Below are positions 42,876-55,357 of a DNA stretch of 64,000 nt, piece after piece. The notes beneath the pieces were generated by a model. The model was not told the DNA's origin, did not search any database, and saw only the letters and a list, made by a program, of their open reading frames with translations. Source of the DNA: Lonicera japonica (Eukaryota; Streptophyta; Magnoliopsida; Dipsacales; Caprifoliaceae); contig CM038470.1 in NCBI GenBank assembly GCA_021464415.1, positions 39,054,099 through 39,118,098 on the forward strand, given 5' to 3'. The number at the start of each line of letters is the position of its first letter. Position 1 is the stretch's first letter. The position numbers and the translations under genes were made by a program.

Positions 42876-43237
42876 TTTGGTTCTGTTGAAGGGGGTGGGC
42901 AGATGGTCTATTAGGGACCTTGCTTTGGGTTTGAAAGGCTAGGGTAGATGGTCTGCTGGGGATGGTCTTTGGTGTTGATGATTTAGGATAAAGGCTGTTG
43001 GGCAAATGAGACTTGATGGTCTGCTAGGGAATTGAGGATTTCTACTAGTTAGGATAAAGGTTGAAAGTTGATGGTTTGCTTGGGGATATGATGATCGGTA
43101 GTGAGGGACGGTTGATAATTTGTTTGGGGGAACCCCTTTTGCCCTGTAAAAGTCAATTCTTAATGAATTTCTGCCCTGAATGTTTTGGGGATTGCTATTC
43201 CATTGATCCTAAGATCTTGTGCGTGTTTTTTTTGGGT
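42876..43237 (-). other. element C interior spacer
   Basis: GGTCTGCTGGGGATGG- and GATGGTCTGCTAGGG-type phrases recur (42900-43090), a looser repeat. No coding signal. It ends where a copia LTR starts at 43238. Confidence 0.5.
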
Positions 43238-44703
43238 TGATGGAGACATTAATACATGATCGTTTGATAGTGCATATAGATTGGACTAAATACTTTTGCT
43301 AAAACCTTATAAGAATGAAGGGATTTCACCTTTGTGGATCATGTAGAGGATCCATATGAGGAGACTAGGGTTTGAAAGCATCAGATTGCGATTTGGTCAG
43401 ATTTTTTAATTCTCGCTGGGCTGCTAAAATCGATTGTTTTCACCACCGAAAAGACTTCTGATCGTCCTGATTCTTCGCGTCGTGTAACAGTGGTAACTTT
43501 GCGTTCTGAGCAACATATCAAAAAATCAGCCCGATCCAACGGTGCAATCAAAAGGTAAGATTGATTTACAACTGCTGTGCCGAAAACCTAAAGATCTTCT
43601 ATCGTATTCCTTTCGCCATCAAATCTTGCACCGAGTGTGGGCTACGGTATCACCAAGATTTTATCCTCTCTCAATAGAATAAACCCTAACTCATGAGAAT
43701 TATTATATTTTTAAGAAGAGACAAGGCCGGCGTATATATAAGGCTACGATAGGGACCTTAAGGAGAAATAAGTGTTTGGGCTTCCTATGGAAAGTTAGAA
43801 TCCTAATTCCACTAGGAATTAATTCCTTCCTTAAATTATAATTTGCACCACTAAAGAATTAAAATTGCACTCCCGTCCTTATCTCAAAATTAAATTTCGA
43901 GCTCCTTGTTATTAAATACTTATTATTCTTCCCACGTTAAGATTACAAATAACCGTCATTTAAATTAAATTACTGACAATTATATTTAAATGACTTTTTA
44001 ATCCTTCAGCCTACCACTTAACTTATTTGACATGTCAGATTCACATAATCCACCTGCAGGGTTTGACATGATCAAAACTTATAAGCTTCTCAAGGGGCTA
44101 TCATCAATCCCTATACCGGGAGGTGGATTCTGTCAATAATTAATATTCATCATACAAATAGTGTCGTCATCCAATTCATAAAGATTATTGATCCATAAAT
44201 GAATCTCACTCGTAATGAGTCAAAACAACAAACACTACATATATATGTCTATTAATTATTTGAAGATTAAGAGCATAAGTAATCATAACAACCATGGGAT
44301 TTTAAATTGTTTTATATAGTCAGTATAAAAACAATTAACCCAAACTGGTCCTATTCAATACACAAAAAGTGTACTAGCACAATGAGTTAAAACTATATAG
44401 TTTCCTGTAGTTAAGATAAACTACTAAAACTTGTGCTACAATCCTACCGATGGGTGTCCAATTCCATTTAAGACTGTGAACCATTAAACTTATATTCCTC
44501 AAAAACCGATGATATGATCTTTTGTGTGTAAGTTATACTCTACACACCAAATCATCTACTATATGGAATAAAAGACACACATGCACAATATTTAAATAAA
44601 TAATATAATGCAACCATTGCCCATAAAGATTCTCATTAAAATAGCAAAACCAAGTTTATAACATATCCAAACCAACAAAAAATGTATGGCTTTTAGTATA
44701 TCA
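43238..44703 (-). repeat. 3' LTR of the copia element
   Basis: The 1466-bp repeat starts TGATGGAGAC and ends at TATATCA next to the polypurine tract. It matches 50194-51474 over the first 1280 bp. Confidence 0.85.
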
Positions 44704-44849
44704 CTATAATAATCTCCCACTTAGACTCAAAACCATGCAGTTATGCATCTCACTCCCATTCCCTCAACGTGAACACTCTATGTGTTTTCCCTTCTTAGGA
44801 ATCCTCGGCTCTTTCGAGTTCGCAACCATTTCACTATTATCAAAGTAAA

Positions 44850-47800
44850 ATGAAATAGTTTATAGCACTGATGGTGCCATATCTAGATTCATATGGAAGT
44901 TCCTGAGCCAAACCGCCTCCTTAGCTGCTTCTAAAGCAGCAACATATTTAGCTTTTATGGTGGAGTCAGTAATGCATGACTGCTTGATGCTCCTCCAACC
45001 AATGACTCCACCTCTTAGAGTAAACACATAACCTGAAGTTGACTTTCTGGAATCCTAACTTCTGACTAAAAATTCTTGTCAGTGTATCCAAAAGGTACTA
45101 GACTGTTTGCCTGGTAAACCAACATAAAATCTTAAGTCCTTTTACAGTACTTAAGTATATGTGTTTACTGCAGTGCAGTGTTCTTTCCGTGGATTAGACT
45201 GATATCTACTAACCATACCAACGGTAAAGTAAAATGTCTGGTCTAGTACACAATATAGTATACATGAGGCTTCCCACTGCTGAAGCATAAGGAACTCCCC
45301 TCGTCCTCTCTATCTTATCATGTGTCTTATGACATTGATCTTGGATAGAGTGATTCCATACCTAAAAAGGGAGAAACCCTTTCTTGGAATCTTGTATACT
45401 AACTTTGGCAAGAATTGTACCGACGTAAGTACTTTGGATAAGTTCAACATCCTATTTTTCCAATATCGCATAAGCTTAATACCAAGGATGTGACTGGCTT
45501 TTCCTAAGCCCTTTATATCAATCTAACTTGTTAACCATACCCTCACTGAAGATAATATTCACATATCGCTTCCAATAAGTAAGATATTATCCGCATACAA
45601 TACCTAGAATACCACCGTGCTTCGACTGCGCCTTTTGTACGCACAAGACTCATCTGAACATTGATAAAAATAAAAAGACTTGATTGCATGGTCAAAAAAG
45701 ATGTTCCAAGATCTAGACACTTGCTTAAGCCCATAAATGGGCTTCTTGAGCTTGCACAACATATGCTCTTGGCCCTTTGCTATGAATCCTTCTGGTTGCA
45801 TCATATAGATGCTTTTATCAAGACTTCTATTAAGGAAACCTGTCTTGACATCCATTTGCCAAATCTCGTAATCAAGATGAGCTGCAATGGATAAGAGAAT
45901 CCGAATAGACTTTGGCATGGCTACCGGCGAAATGGCTTCCTCATAATCGATCCCCTTCTTTCTGAGTGAACCCTTTTAGCAACAATCCTTGCCTTAAGCT
46001 CGTCTGATCCTCTTTGTCTCTTATATACCCACTTACATCCGATAGGTTTTATCCCTTCAGGTGGTTTTAAAAGATCCCAGACTTTGTTAGAGTACATGGA
46101 CTCCATTTCAGATTTCATAACCCTTTGCCATTTTCGGTATCTTTATCTTGAAGTACTTCATTGTAGTTAAAAAGGGTTCGTTTCTTATTCATCAGGGACC
46201 TTGTCATAAGACTCTCCCAAGAACATAAAACGACTAGGTTGTCGAACAACCCTCCCACTATGACGAGGCACTACTTGTGTTTGTGTACATTGTGCAAATA
46301 TTGAACTTACTAACTCACTATCCACACGTTGTGCTGGTTCAAGAACCTACGTATTAGTGACTAGTTCAAGATGTGCATAAGTATTGGCAATCCTCCCACT
46401 ATGACGAGGTAATGGAACGTCGATATCCATTTAATGTGGTATTTCCTCTTATACTAAAGGTATAGACGAATTGTGCCCTGTTTTTCTCTCCTCTCATTTC
46501 TAATACAACAACACTACTCCTAGGCTTATGGTCCATGATATAATCGTCTTCTAAGAATCTGGCATTGATAACAATAACCTTACATTCTCGAGGATTATAA
46601 AATAAACCTCCCTTGGTTCCCTTTGGATATGCAACAAAGAAATACATTTCTATTATTGATTCCAACTAATCCGCATTACCTTTCAGCACGTGTGCTGGAC
46701 TACCTCATACCCAAATATGCCGCAAATTAGGTTTACGCCCGGTCTACAATTCTATAGGTGTAGTAGGTACTGACTTTGATGGTACCAAGTTCAGAATATA
46801 TCCAGCTATTTCTAAAGTATATCCCTAAAAAGAATAAGGTAGGTCAGAAAAACTCATCATAAATCTTACCATTCCTATAAAAGTCTTATTCCTTCTTTCT
46901 GCTACACCATCATGCTATGGCATCTCCGGTGCAGACAACTGGGATGTAATCCCATTCTCTCATAAGTATTCCTTGAACTCTCCCAAGAGGTATTCACCAC
47001 CACGATCAGATCGTAGTGCCTTGATACATTTTTCTAGACGCTTCTCCGTTTCTGTCTTGAATTCTTTGAATTTCTCAAAGACTTCAGACTTACGTTGCAT
47101 TAAGTAAATGTATCTATACTTTAAATAATCATCTACAAATGTGAAAAAATACTCAAAGCCTCCTCTAGGCTAGACATTCATGTGACCATACAAATCAGAG
47201 TGAACCAGTTTTAACTATTCTTTAGCGCTATGGCCTTTTGCCGAGAATGATCTCTTAGTCATTTTACCTTCTAAACAAGATTCACAAACTGGAAGCGCCT
47301 CCACTTCCAATGAACCTAATGGTCCATTTTCGACCAGTTTTTGAATTCTTTTTAGATTAATATGACCAAGGCGTAAGTGCCAAAAACACATTTGGTTCAT
47401 TTTGAAGGTTCCTTTCTCTTAATTGGTAAACTATTAATGCAATGCAAGTCACTCAATTGTAGTACTCACAAGTTAGGATTAATAACATAAAGATCAATCA
47501 CTAATGTACCAGAACAAACAAACTATTTATTTTTTCTAATGATAATTGATTTATCTTTAAAATAAACAAAATATTTGTCCTCAACTAATCTAGAAACAGA
47601 AATCAAACTCCTTCTAATGGAAGATACATATAAACATTCCTTAATCATTAATATCCTATTCTGACTAGACTGAAGATAAATATCTTCTACTGCAACTGTT
47701 GCCACATTCGTAGCTGCCCATATGTAAATTTTCTCTATTTTTAAGTTGTCTAGTTTCTTGGAACCCCTGCAAAGTATTGCATACATGATTAATGTCTCCC

Positions 47801-47930
47801 GAATCTACACACCAGGTACTGCTAGATCGAACCACTAAACAAGATATAACAACAAATAAATGAAATTTACATATGTTGTTATAATGGTTTAGGAAACTGG
47901 GACAATCTTTCTTCAATTGCACTTTCTACT
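44850..47930 (-). pseudogene. copia polyprotein: protease, integrase, RT and RNase H remnants
   Basis: On the minus strand: protease with TWCVDSGD at about 47795; GAG-pre-integrase with CFWHLRLGHINLKRIQKL (47215-47400); integrase remnants 46399-47200; RT with GCKWVYKRQRG, QMDVKTGFLN, CKLKKPIYGLKQ and RSW (45604-46100); RNase H near 44880-45000 with KAKYVAALEAAKE. Many stops and frameshifts separate them, and the RT YVDD box is not readable in one frame. Nothing here can be functional. The lineage within copia was not resolved. Confidence 0.85.
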
Positions 47931-48660
47931 GACAATGAAAATACTGGCCCATAGGCCTTTTCACTCCTCCTAGAGGTTCAGCGACTGCTGCACGCATTGC
48001 TCCTCATGGGACTACAGCTTATGCATTCTTCTTCTTCCTTTCTTACTTTTGGGCATAGAAGTTAAAGCTTTCTCAGCCACTAAAGTACTAGCCATCTTAC
48101 CAAGGAGTTCCTCAGCTGCTTGGAATTCTTTAAGAAGTTCCAACAATGAATAAAGCTTATTCATGTTGTAATTCTGTCGGAATCCCTTAAATAAGTCTAG
48201 CAGTAACTGGAGAACAATATCGACCTGAGTTTCCCCTTCAATTTTAGCTCCAAAGATCTCTTAGTTCATTTAGAAGACCGGTCATCTTCAAAACAAGATC
48301 CTTAGTTCGGGTTCCTTCAGCAATAGTCGTGTTCATGAGGCCTTTTATCGAAACCCGCCTTGCGACATGATCCTGATCCCCAAAAATATCTTTGAGGTTT
48401 TACCATTATGTCATAGGAGGTAGTAAAAAACTAATGCTAATGTTGTGGCACATTTGACAAAAATGCCAGAATGTAAAACCACGCCATCTCATCAGCCTTT
48501 TTCCACCTCCCGCAAGCTTGGGTTTCCTTCCTCATCGGTCATCCCCTTACTAGGTTCTACTGGACAAGACTCAGTGAGCACAAACTTGTAGTCTTTAACA
48601 GTAAGCACAATGTTCAAGTTCCCTTTTTCGGTCAATATAATTAGATCCAATCAATTTGTT
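47931..48660 (-). pseudogene. copia gag remnant
   Basis: Minus-strand frames carry a C-rich zinc-knuckle-like segment just upstream of the protease and a gag-like stretch containing ELLKEFQAAEE-type phrases (about 48100-48140). It is strongly decayed and was assigned mainly by position. Confidence 0.5.
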
Positions 48661-50180
48661 TTACTTGAGAATAATTAAAAGTGGATCGAAAGAGTTTGCC
48701 ATTTTAAAACTTGAGAATCACATACAAATTATGATGGACAATAATAACTTTGAACACATATTTTAAATATGGTACCCTTTAGCATTTCAAAAAGCATTCG
48801 CCAGCAGCCTAAGACTTTGAACAATATGCCCCGTTAGTGAGGTCGTCTATTATTCATTATTTTTTTAGACAGATGTAAACCTATTAAATTTTACTATCTA
48901 GACAATCCTTTATCATCAAGTAATACATACTATTTAGACAATCTTTTATTATCAAGTATAATATACTATATAGACAATCATTTATTGTCAAATTAAATTT
49001 AAATAGCCGACTTTCTTTGGTCATACAAATAATAATAGAGACTCAGTTGGAGAGCATACTATTATTTATATCTAAATGTATACCATCATTTAATTTAGTC
49101 AAATGATTCTGCAATTTATTCTTTCCGATATGGAGGTGAGCACTAAAACCCACACGAAAAATAAATCACATCATTTAAAATTATCAGTCAGTGAAATTTG
49201 TACAATGATTCTGTAATTTATTCTTTCCAATATGGAGGTGAGTACTATAACACACACGAAGAATAAATTACATCATCTACAAATCAATGATGGAGACCGT
49301 GGGATTTTTATGTGAAAAAATTCCTCACCCACATAGTATTTAAAACATTATTTTATGAGGGTTAACAAAATTTTATATTAAATTCTAGTCAACTAAAATA
49401 CAAGGGTATGAAATATAAAAGACATGTGCAATAAAATTATTTTGCTGCTTTTTTTTTTTAAAAAAAAAACCTTATATTTTTCAATTACGCAAAATTTATA
49501 TTTATATACCCTTTTTTAATTTGAAAAGAACTAAACACAAAATAAAAGGTGATCTAGGTATGGTCATGTATCTATGTTGTCCAAAATTATAAGAAAACCT
49601 AATAATTAAATACATATGACCAAAACATAATCACACAAAGCATTAAACCATTCAATAATAAGAATAATTAAATCCCTGCTATTATAGTCCAAGCTTCATC
49701 ATCCCTAGTCCGTTGAAAACCTGTAACGACCTATGTCGCCACTTCATTGACTATGTCGGGAATCAACCTTGCTGGAAACGCCTTCTTCAACGTTCTTCGT
49801 TAAAGAAACTGGAATCTTCAATACAAAGGTTCTATGCCTCCATTTAAGGAGTTCACATATAAGCTATTATATCTAAACTGTAAATAAAATTACATAGATC
49901 CTATGCCTCCTTTTAAGGAGTTCACAAATCTGATCTAAATTTAATTTACAACCATGAATAAATCCCAAATTATCATGCACATTAAAATTAACCACGAATA
50001 AAAACATCGTGGGATTCAATCACATAAAACATTATTACGTGACCATAATAGCGGGACAAGAACATTGCAAAACAAGGGTTAGCGAGTTCTACGTTTTATA
50101 CAACAACAACATGAATGAATAGATTTAACTGGACAACATGGCTAGTTCAATCCGTACGCAGTATCAAAGAAAACCAATCC
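48661..50180. other. copia element leader region with short internal repeats
   Basis: AT-rich, non-coding. There are three tandem copies of a phrase with TAGACAATC(C/T)TTTATTATCA (48895-48990). A duplicated phrase with TTTATTCTTTCC(G/A)ATATGGA occurs at about 49117 and 49220. A duplicated CTATGCCTCC(A/T)TTTAAGGAG occurs at about 49830 and 49900. Confidence 0.55.
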
Positions 50181-50191
50181 CTTTGATACCA
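50181..50191 (-). other. primer-binding site of the copia element
   Basis: TGGTATCAAAG on the minus strand, two bases inside the 5' LTR, resembles the plant initiator-Met tRNA site (TGGTATCAGAG). Confidence 0.8.
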
Positions 50192-50193
50192 AT

Positions 50194-51474
50194 TGATGGA
50201 GACATTAATACATGATCGTTTGATATTGCGTATAAATTGAACTAAATACTTTTGCTAAAACCCTATAGGAATGAAGGGATTTCACCTTTGTGGATCATGT
50301 AGAGGATCCATATGAGGAGAATAGGGTTTGAAAGCATCATATTGCGATTTAGTCAGATTTTTTAATTCTCACTGGGCTACAAAAATCGATTGTTTTTGCC
50401 ACTTAAACGACTTCTGATCATCCTGATTCTTTGCGCAATGATAGTAACTTTGTGTTCCGAACGACATATTAAAAAATATCCCGATCGAACGTTGCAATCA
50501 AAAGTTACGATTGCATTACGACTGCTGTGCCGAAAACCTAAAGATCTTATATCGTATTCCTTCTGCCATCAAATCTTGCACCGAGTGTGGGCTACGGTAT
50601 CACCAAGATTTTCGACTCTCTCAATAGAACAAACCCTAACTCATGAGAATTATTGTATTTTTAAGAAGAGACAAGGCCGGCGTATATATAAGGCTACGAT
50701 AGGGACCTTAAGGAGAAATAAGTGTTTGGGCTTCATATGGAAAGTTGGAATCCTAAATCCACTATGAATTAGTTCCTTCCATAAATTATAATTCGCACCA
50801 CTAAAGAATTATAATTGCCCACCCGTCCTTATCTCAAAATTAAATTTCGAGCTCCTTATTATTAAATACTTATTAATCTCCCCACGTTAAGATTACATAT
50901 AACCGTCATTTAAATTAAATTATTGACAATTATATTTAAATGACTTTTTAATCCTTGAGCCTACCACTTAACTTATTTGACATGTCAGATTAACATAATC
51001 CACCTACAGGGTTTGACTTGATCAAAACTTATAAGCTTCTCAAGAGGCTATCATTAATCCCTATACCGAGACGTGGATTTCGTCAATAATTAATATTCAT
51101 CATACATATAGTGTCGTCATCCAATTCACAAAGATTGTTGATCCATAAATGAATCTCACTCTTAATGAGTCAAAACAACAAACACTACATATATATGTCT
51201 ATTAATTATTTCAAGATTAAGAGCATAAGTAATCATAACAACCATGGGATTTTAAATTATTTGATATAGTCAGTATAAAAACAATTAACCCAAACTAGTC
51301 CTATTCAATACACACAAAGTGTACTAGCACAACGAGTTAAAACTATACCGTTTCCTGTAGTTAAGATAAACTACTAAAACTTGTGCTACAATCCTACCGA
51401 TGGGTGTCCAATTCCATCTAATATTGTGAACCATTAAACTTATATTCCACAAGAACCGATGATATGATCTTCTG
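50194..51474 (-). repeat. 5' LTR of the copia element, outer end missing
   Basis: Matches 43238-44523. Similarity ends at GATGATATGATCTTCTG near 51474, so the U3 start is lost. ORF 50390-50767 is LTR sequence and not a gene. Confidence 0.85.
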
Positions 51475-51663
51475 TTATGAGCTTATTTCCTGTGCCCTAT
51501 GGATTCTTTGGTTTGAAATCTTGCAATTGGTTTCACCGTGCGTGTGCTTTGTGCTTTCCGATCTGAGGATCTTAGGGTTTTATAACCCCCAAATCATTTT
51601 TGAGTAGAGCTGATCAAGGATTTATTTATTTAATTTATTTTTTTTAATAAAAGAGGTGAATAG
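51475..51663 (-). other. short flank between copia remnant and solo LTR
   Basis: 189 bp, non-coding, probably element C interior. It ends in AATAG, the first copy of the duplication of the next insertion. Confidence 0.4.
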
Positions 51664-54600
51664 TGTGACGCCCCGAATCTCGTTCTGAGATTTTCACCTC
51701 CGGGACTCGGTTAATCACGGATGCCGTGCGCGACGGCGGGTTTAAAATATAAAATTCACAACCTTTAGAAAAACTTTACTTTAATAAAAACATGATCTTT
51801 AGAAATCCGGATTTAGGAAAACCTTGGCATGTGGAGTTCATTTCATTAATAAACCTTCCTGTAACATTTAAACCACGTTCCATACAAGTAAAATCACATC
51901 AAACCACATTTAAATCAACTGCACATATGAAAACCATCAATACAAGTTTACAATACCAATTGTTTATCAAATCAAAGTCTATACAACAAACTCAAAAGAT
52001 TATACATATAACTTAGTCCTTGACTCAAGGACTACAAAAGGTAATGGACACCAGAGGCTCTATAGACGAGTACCACGCGCCAATCCCGAAGCCCGACCTG
52101 CAAAACTGGGGAAAGGAGGGAATGAGCCAAATCCGGGCTCAGTGGGAACTATATATATGTATATAGAAAATATTTGTTTTACCCATATGCAATGGTTTGA
52201 AAACCGTGCAGTGCGATGCAACCTACACTCACATGCATACGGACCCACTAGGATTCCCATCCTAGCCACTAGATACTAACTACCCAACTAACCGATCAAA
52301 ACAGTAAATATCCCATAATTGAACCTTTCACGTGTTCCCACCTTACTAAGGAATCACCAATCCAAGGTCATTTCGTTCTAACGCTAGCTTCCTAAGGTTC
52401 GTCACGCCTTAGTGGATTAGTTCTACAACTTATATCGGCTACCCGTGCCTACATCGAAAGTCAATAGCTATAGGCCAATTATTTGTTGTTTCCACTTTAA
52501 TTTATAATTTATTATGAATCGTATACTTGGCCATCTAATAGGCTTTTAGCTTAAGATCATTCGTCTAAGCGTCATATTACGGCGTTCTCTCAGTAGGCTA
52601 TTTCGTTAGTTATGATTTCCCTTTCAACTGTTAGTGCTTTAGGTTCATTATGATCCGGCTATCAAGTCTCATGAATCACACTCACTCCCACGCCTATATT
52701 CTATATCCAAGGCTCACAATTATCATCTCTTTCCACTTTATATATATAATACATTATGAAAGACTCGATAGTTCTCTGTGTACCCTATCTGTCTAATAGT
52801 GTCTGCCTACGTCCCTACAGCATTTATATCATAGCTGAGGTAACATACAAAAATTTATACGAGACATGATACAATACGATACAATAATAATAACATAATT
52901 AACAATCTCATAATAGCTCTCGTATCACGTCTCCAGCATAATGCCTCAGTTTCACCCCGCGGTCAGTCCAGGCCCAGAGCAACGGATCCCAAAGACTCCG
53001 AGGCTCTTGTCCATGTCTCCTCCGAGTGGGGAATGGTTCAGGGACTTGGTTCTCCAAGTAGGTCATTCGGAGATAACCCTCAAGACATTTTCCCGGGAAT
53101 GACACTCCGAATAGTTAACGAGGAGAACACCTCATACAAACCACATCGATACTCTGAAAAGAACTACACCAGGCGATACCCTAGCAGGGTAATGACCATT
53201 AGTAGCCCAACTACTTCTTGGGAAACTCACCAAATGGGTAAGTAGTGGCACACAGGACCTGCTCTGCTTGCCGAGGAAATTCATCTAACCAAGGACACAT
53301 AGTCCAGTTGGAAGGCAAGATACCTAGAGTGGGCTCTCCTTTGTGGACACACACAACCACCGGCGGAGTCACTGACTTCATTTTCCCCGTGCACGGTTTA
53401 GGGTCTTTTCACCCACGGGCGGCAATAGGCGGCCCTCCTTCGAGTCACGGGAAGCTACCCGGTGCTCGGTAAGTCATCATATCCAGCCCATACGTGTGAT
53501 CGTAACAACAGGAATATCTCAATTCCTCACGTAGCAGTGTATGCAATCATCAATCATCTATCACACGTATGGCTAACAATATGTATATATATAATCACAC
53601 AATTGTCATCATTACATAATCATCGTTATCGATAGCATCACTATCACGTTTGTATTCCATGGCCTTATAGCCAATTAGGTCATATTCGACATTTCCCAAT
53701 GTCTAACTTATCAAGTGTATAAAACCAAGACCGTATACCACTTATGTGGGTTCTTGTGTCATTCTAGCCAGCCAAGCATTGATTATTGTGGTTCTAGTTC
53801 AACCGGCATATAATTACGGCTCTCCTAGCTATATATACTCACAGTCAAGGCAACCCATGCCCCACCAAGTTATAGTTATTACACTCCTAGAGTATATTGT
53901 AGGTGTACTCTCGTACTATAGCTAATAAGGTCCATACAGGACACTAGTCTCAAGGATTAGTGTATATCGTTCCCATCTAAGTGGGTTTATAGTGCGAATT
54001 TGAGGATAATGTTCTACACTTGCAACTAGGGGCATATCTACATATATCTACCTCTTATAACCCAAAACTAACCCTAATCCAATCACAAATCCCGAAATCT
54101 CCTTTAGCCTAGTTCATACCTTAGGCTACCATGTGGGTATAAGGTGTATATGAGAGAATAAGGTTCATAGCATGGTAAGAAATGATAATTCATGGTATAT
54201 GTGTGATAATCTAACCATGTGCATTAATAATTGAACCTCAAACCAACCCAAGCCACATGAACATCACAACCTAGGGCTTTTATGAAAAATCCTCCAATTC
54301 CTTTAAAAAATCCTAATGCCACAAGTAATAATTTAGAAAACAAGTTTTATAGTGTTGTTTCCACCTGATTGAAGCTTAATCGAGGTGTTGAAGATGCATA
54401 GACATCGTATCAACAAAACCCAAGCTCGCTTCTTAGCTCCACGCATGAAGGCGAAGGTGGAAGACGATGAATAATGACATATGAGGTGTTTTGAAACTCA
54501 AATCTTGGAAAGAATGAGAGATGTATGGAATATCTTATCTCTCTCTCTCTAGATCTCTCTCAAGTCCCTCCCTCACTCCCCTTGATGTTGTGTGTTCGAA

Positions 54601-55177
54601 AATGGAGAGTTTTGGGGTGTTAAATGGGTGAAAAACGGGTTAAAAATACACAAAACCGACTTACAGGTGAACCATGATCGATCATGGGTCCCCCATGATT
54701 GATCATGAACCCTTCTGGAACTCCTCTAGAGGACCATGATCGATCATGGCCCTTCCATGATCGATCATGGAAGTCACTGCAACAATAAATGACTTTCTGA
54801 GCCCGAAATGAACCTCGAAACGGTTGAATCTCGACTCGGCCCAAACACAAAAGTGGTAGAGGGAAAAGAAATGAAGATGTGGCCAAAAACGGAGAGTCAT
54901 TTGAACATTGGATGAAGAAGTTATGGCCTCTCAAAGTTGGCCAAAAATCCACGAATCGCGAAAAGTTGAAATACGCGATTATCGCCTCGGTTTCAATCCG
55001 AACCACTCGAATAATGTAACGATTGCTCCCTCAAACTTAATATACCTAACTTGACATGTTAGAAGTTTCAAGTTGAATGCAAGGATCTCGGAACCCAATG
55101 CTCGCACACTAACGGAGTTTAAGCCTTATCGGGCTTAAGAGAAGATTAACACTGGAAAAAGAACACGGGGTATTACA
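51664..55177 (-). mobile_element. solo LTR of a second long-LTR family (F), 3514 bp
   Basis: It begins TGTGACGCCCCG and ends CGGGGTATTACA, with perfect duplication AATAG (51659-51663 and 55178-55182). On the minus strand its start resembles that of 39996-42728 (TGTAATACCCCGTG against TGTTACATCCCGTG), followed by similar TTAAGCC and CTCCGTTAG blocks. No protein domain or second LTR was found. It carries a family-specific palindrome cluster at 54672-54770. Confidence 0.85.
54672..54770 (-). promoter_or_regulatory. CCATGATCGATCATGG palindrome cluster in solo LTR F
   Basis: Perfect 16-bp palindromes lie at 54672-54687, 54734-54749 and 54755-54770, with a variant (CCATGATTGATCATGA) near 54693. 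CCTCTAGAGG, another palindrome, lies between them. In the inferred direction of transcription the cluster lies before the A/T-rich segment at about 54600-54660, the place where elements A-C have their TATA box. Confidence 0.65.
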
Positions 55178-55185
55178 AATAGGGT

Positions 55186-55270
55186 CTTGCGGACAAGGGG
55201 TGTGGCTACGGACAAGAGGTTGGAAAAGGGTGTGGCTGCGAACAAAGGATGTGGTTCTATATATATATCA
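55186..55270 (+). promoter_or_regulatory. decayed promoter of the element C PMD gene
   Basis: Three degenerate half-sites of the element C palindrome lie at 55186-55198 (CTTGCGGACAAGG), 55207-55216 (TACGGACAAG) and 55237-55248 (TGCGAACAAAGG). A TATA box CTATATATATATC follows at 55258-55270. The ATG is at 55358. The order of motif, then TATA, then ATG, copies that of the PMD gene in element A, but with the element C motif. Confidence 0.6.
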
Positions 55271-55357
55271 ATTTTTTTCCATTGCTTTCTTCACCCCTTC
55301 CATTGTTTTCTAGCATAATTTCTTCTAGCTTATATCTTAATTTCTTGCTCTTTTACC

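Larger units (their letters stand above)
43238..51474 (-). mobile_element. Ty1/copia retrotransposon, decayed, with truncated 5' LTR
   Basis: The left (3') LTR is 43238-44703 and the right (5') LTR 50194-51474. Both start TGATGGAGACATTAATACAT on the + strand and run parallel with a few percent difference. On the minus strand a polypurine tract AAGTGGGAGATT (about 44708-44719) abuts the 3' LTR, and the primer site TGGTATCAAAG lies at 50181-50191. Protein remnants in copia order (gag, protease, GAG-pre-integrase, integrase, RT, RNase H) lie between. The right LTR lacks about 180 bp at its outer end, so no duplication can be matched. Confidence 0.9.
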
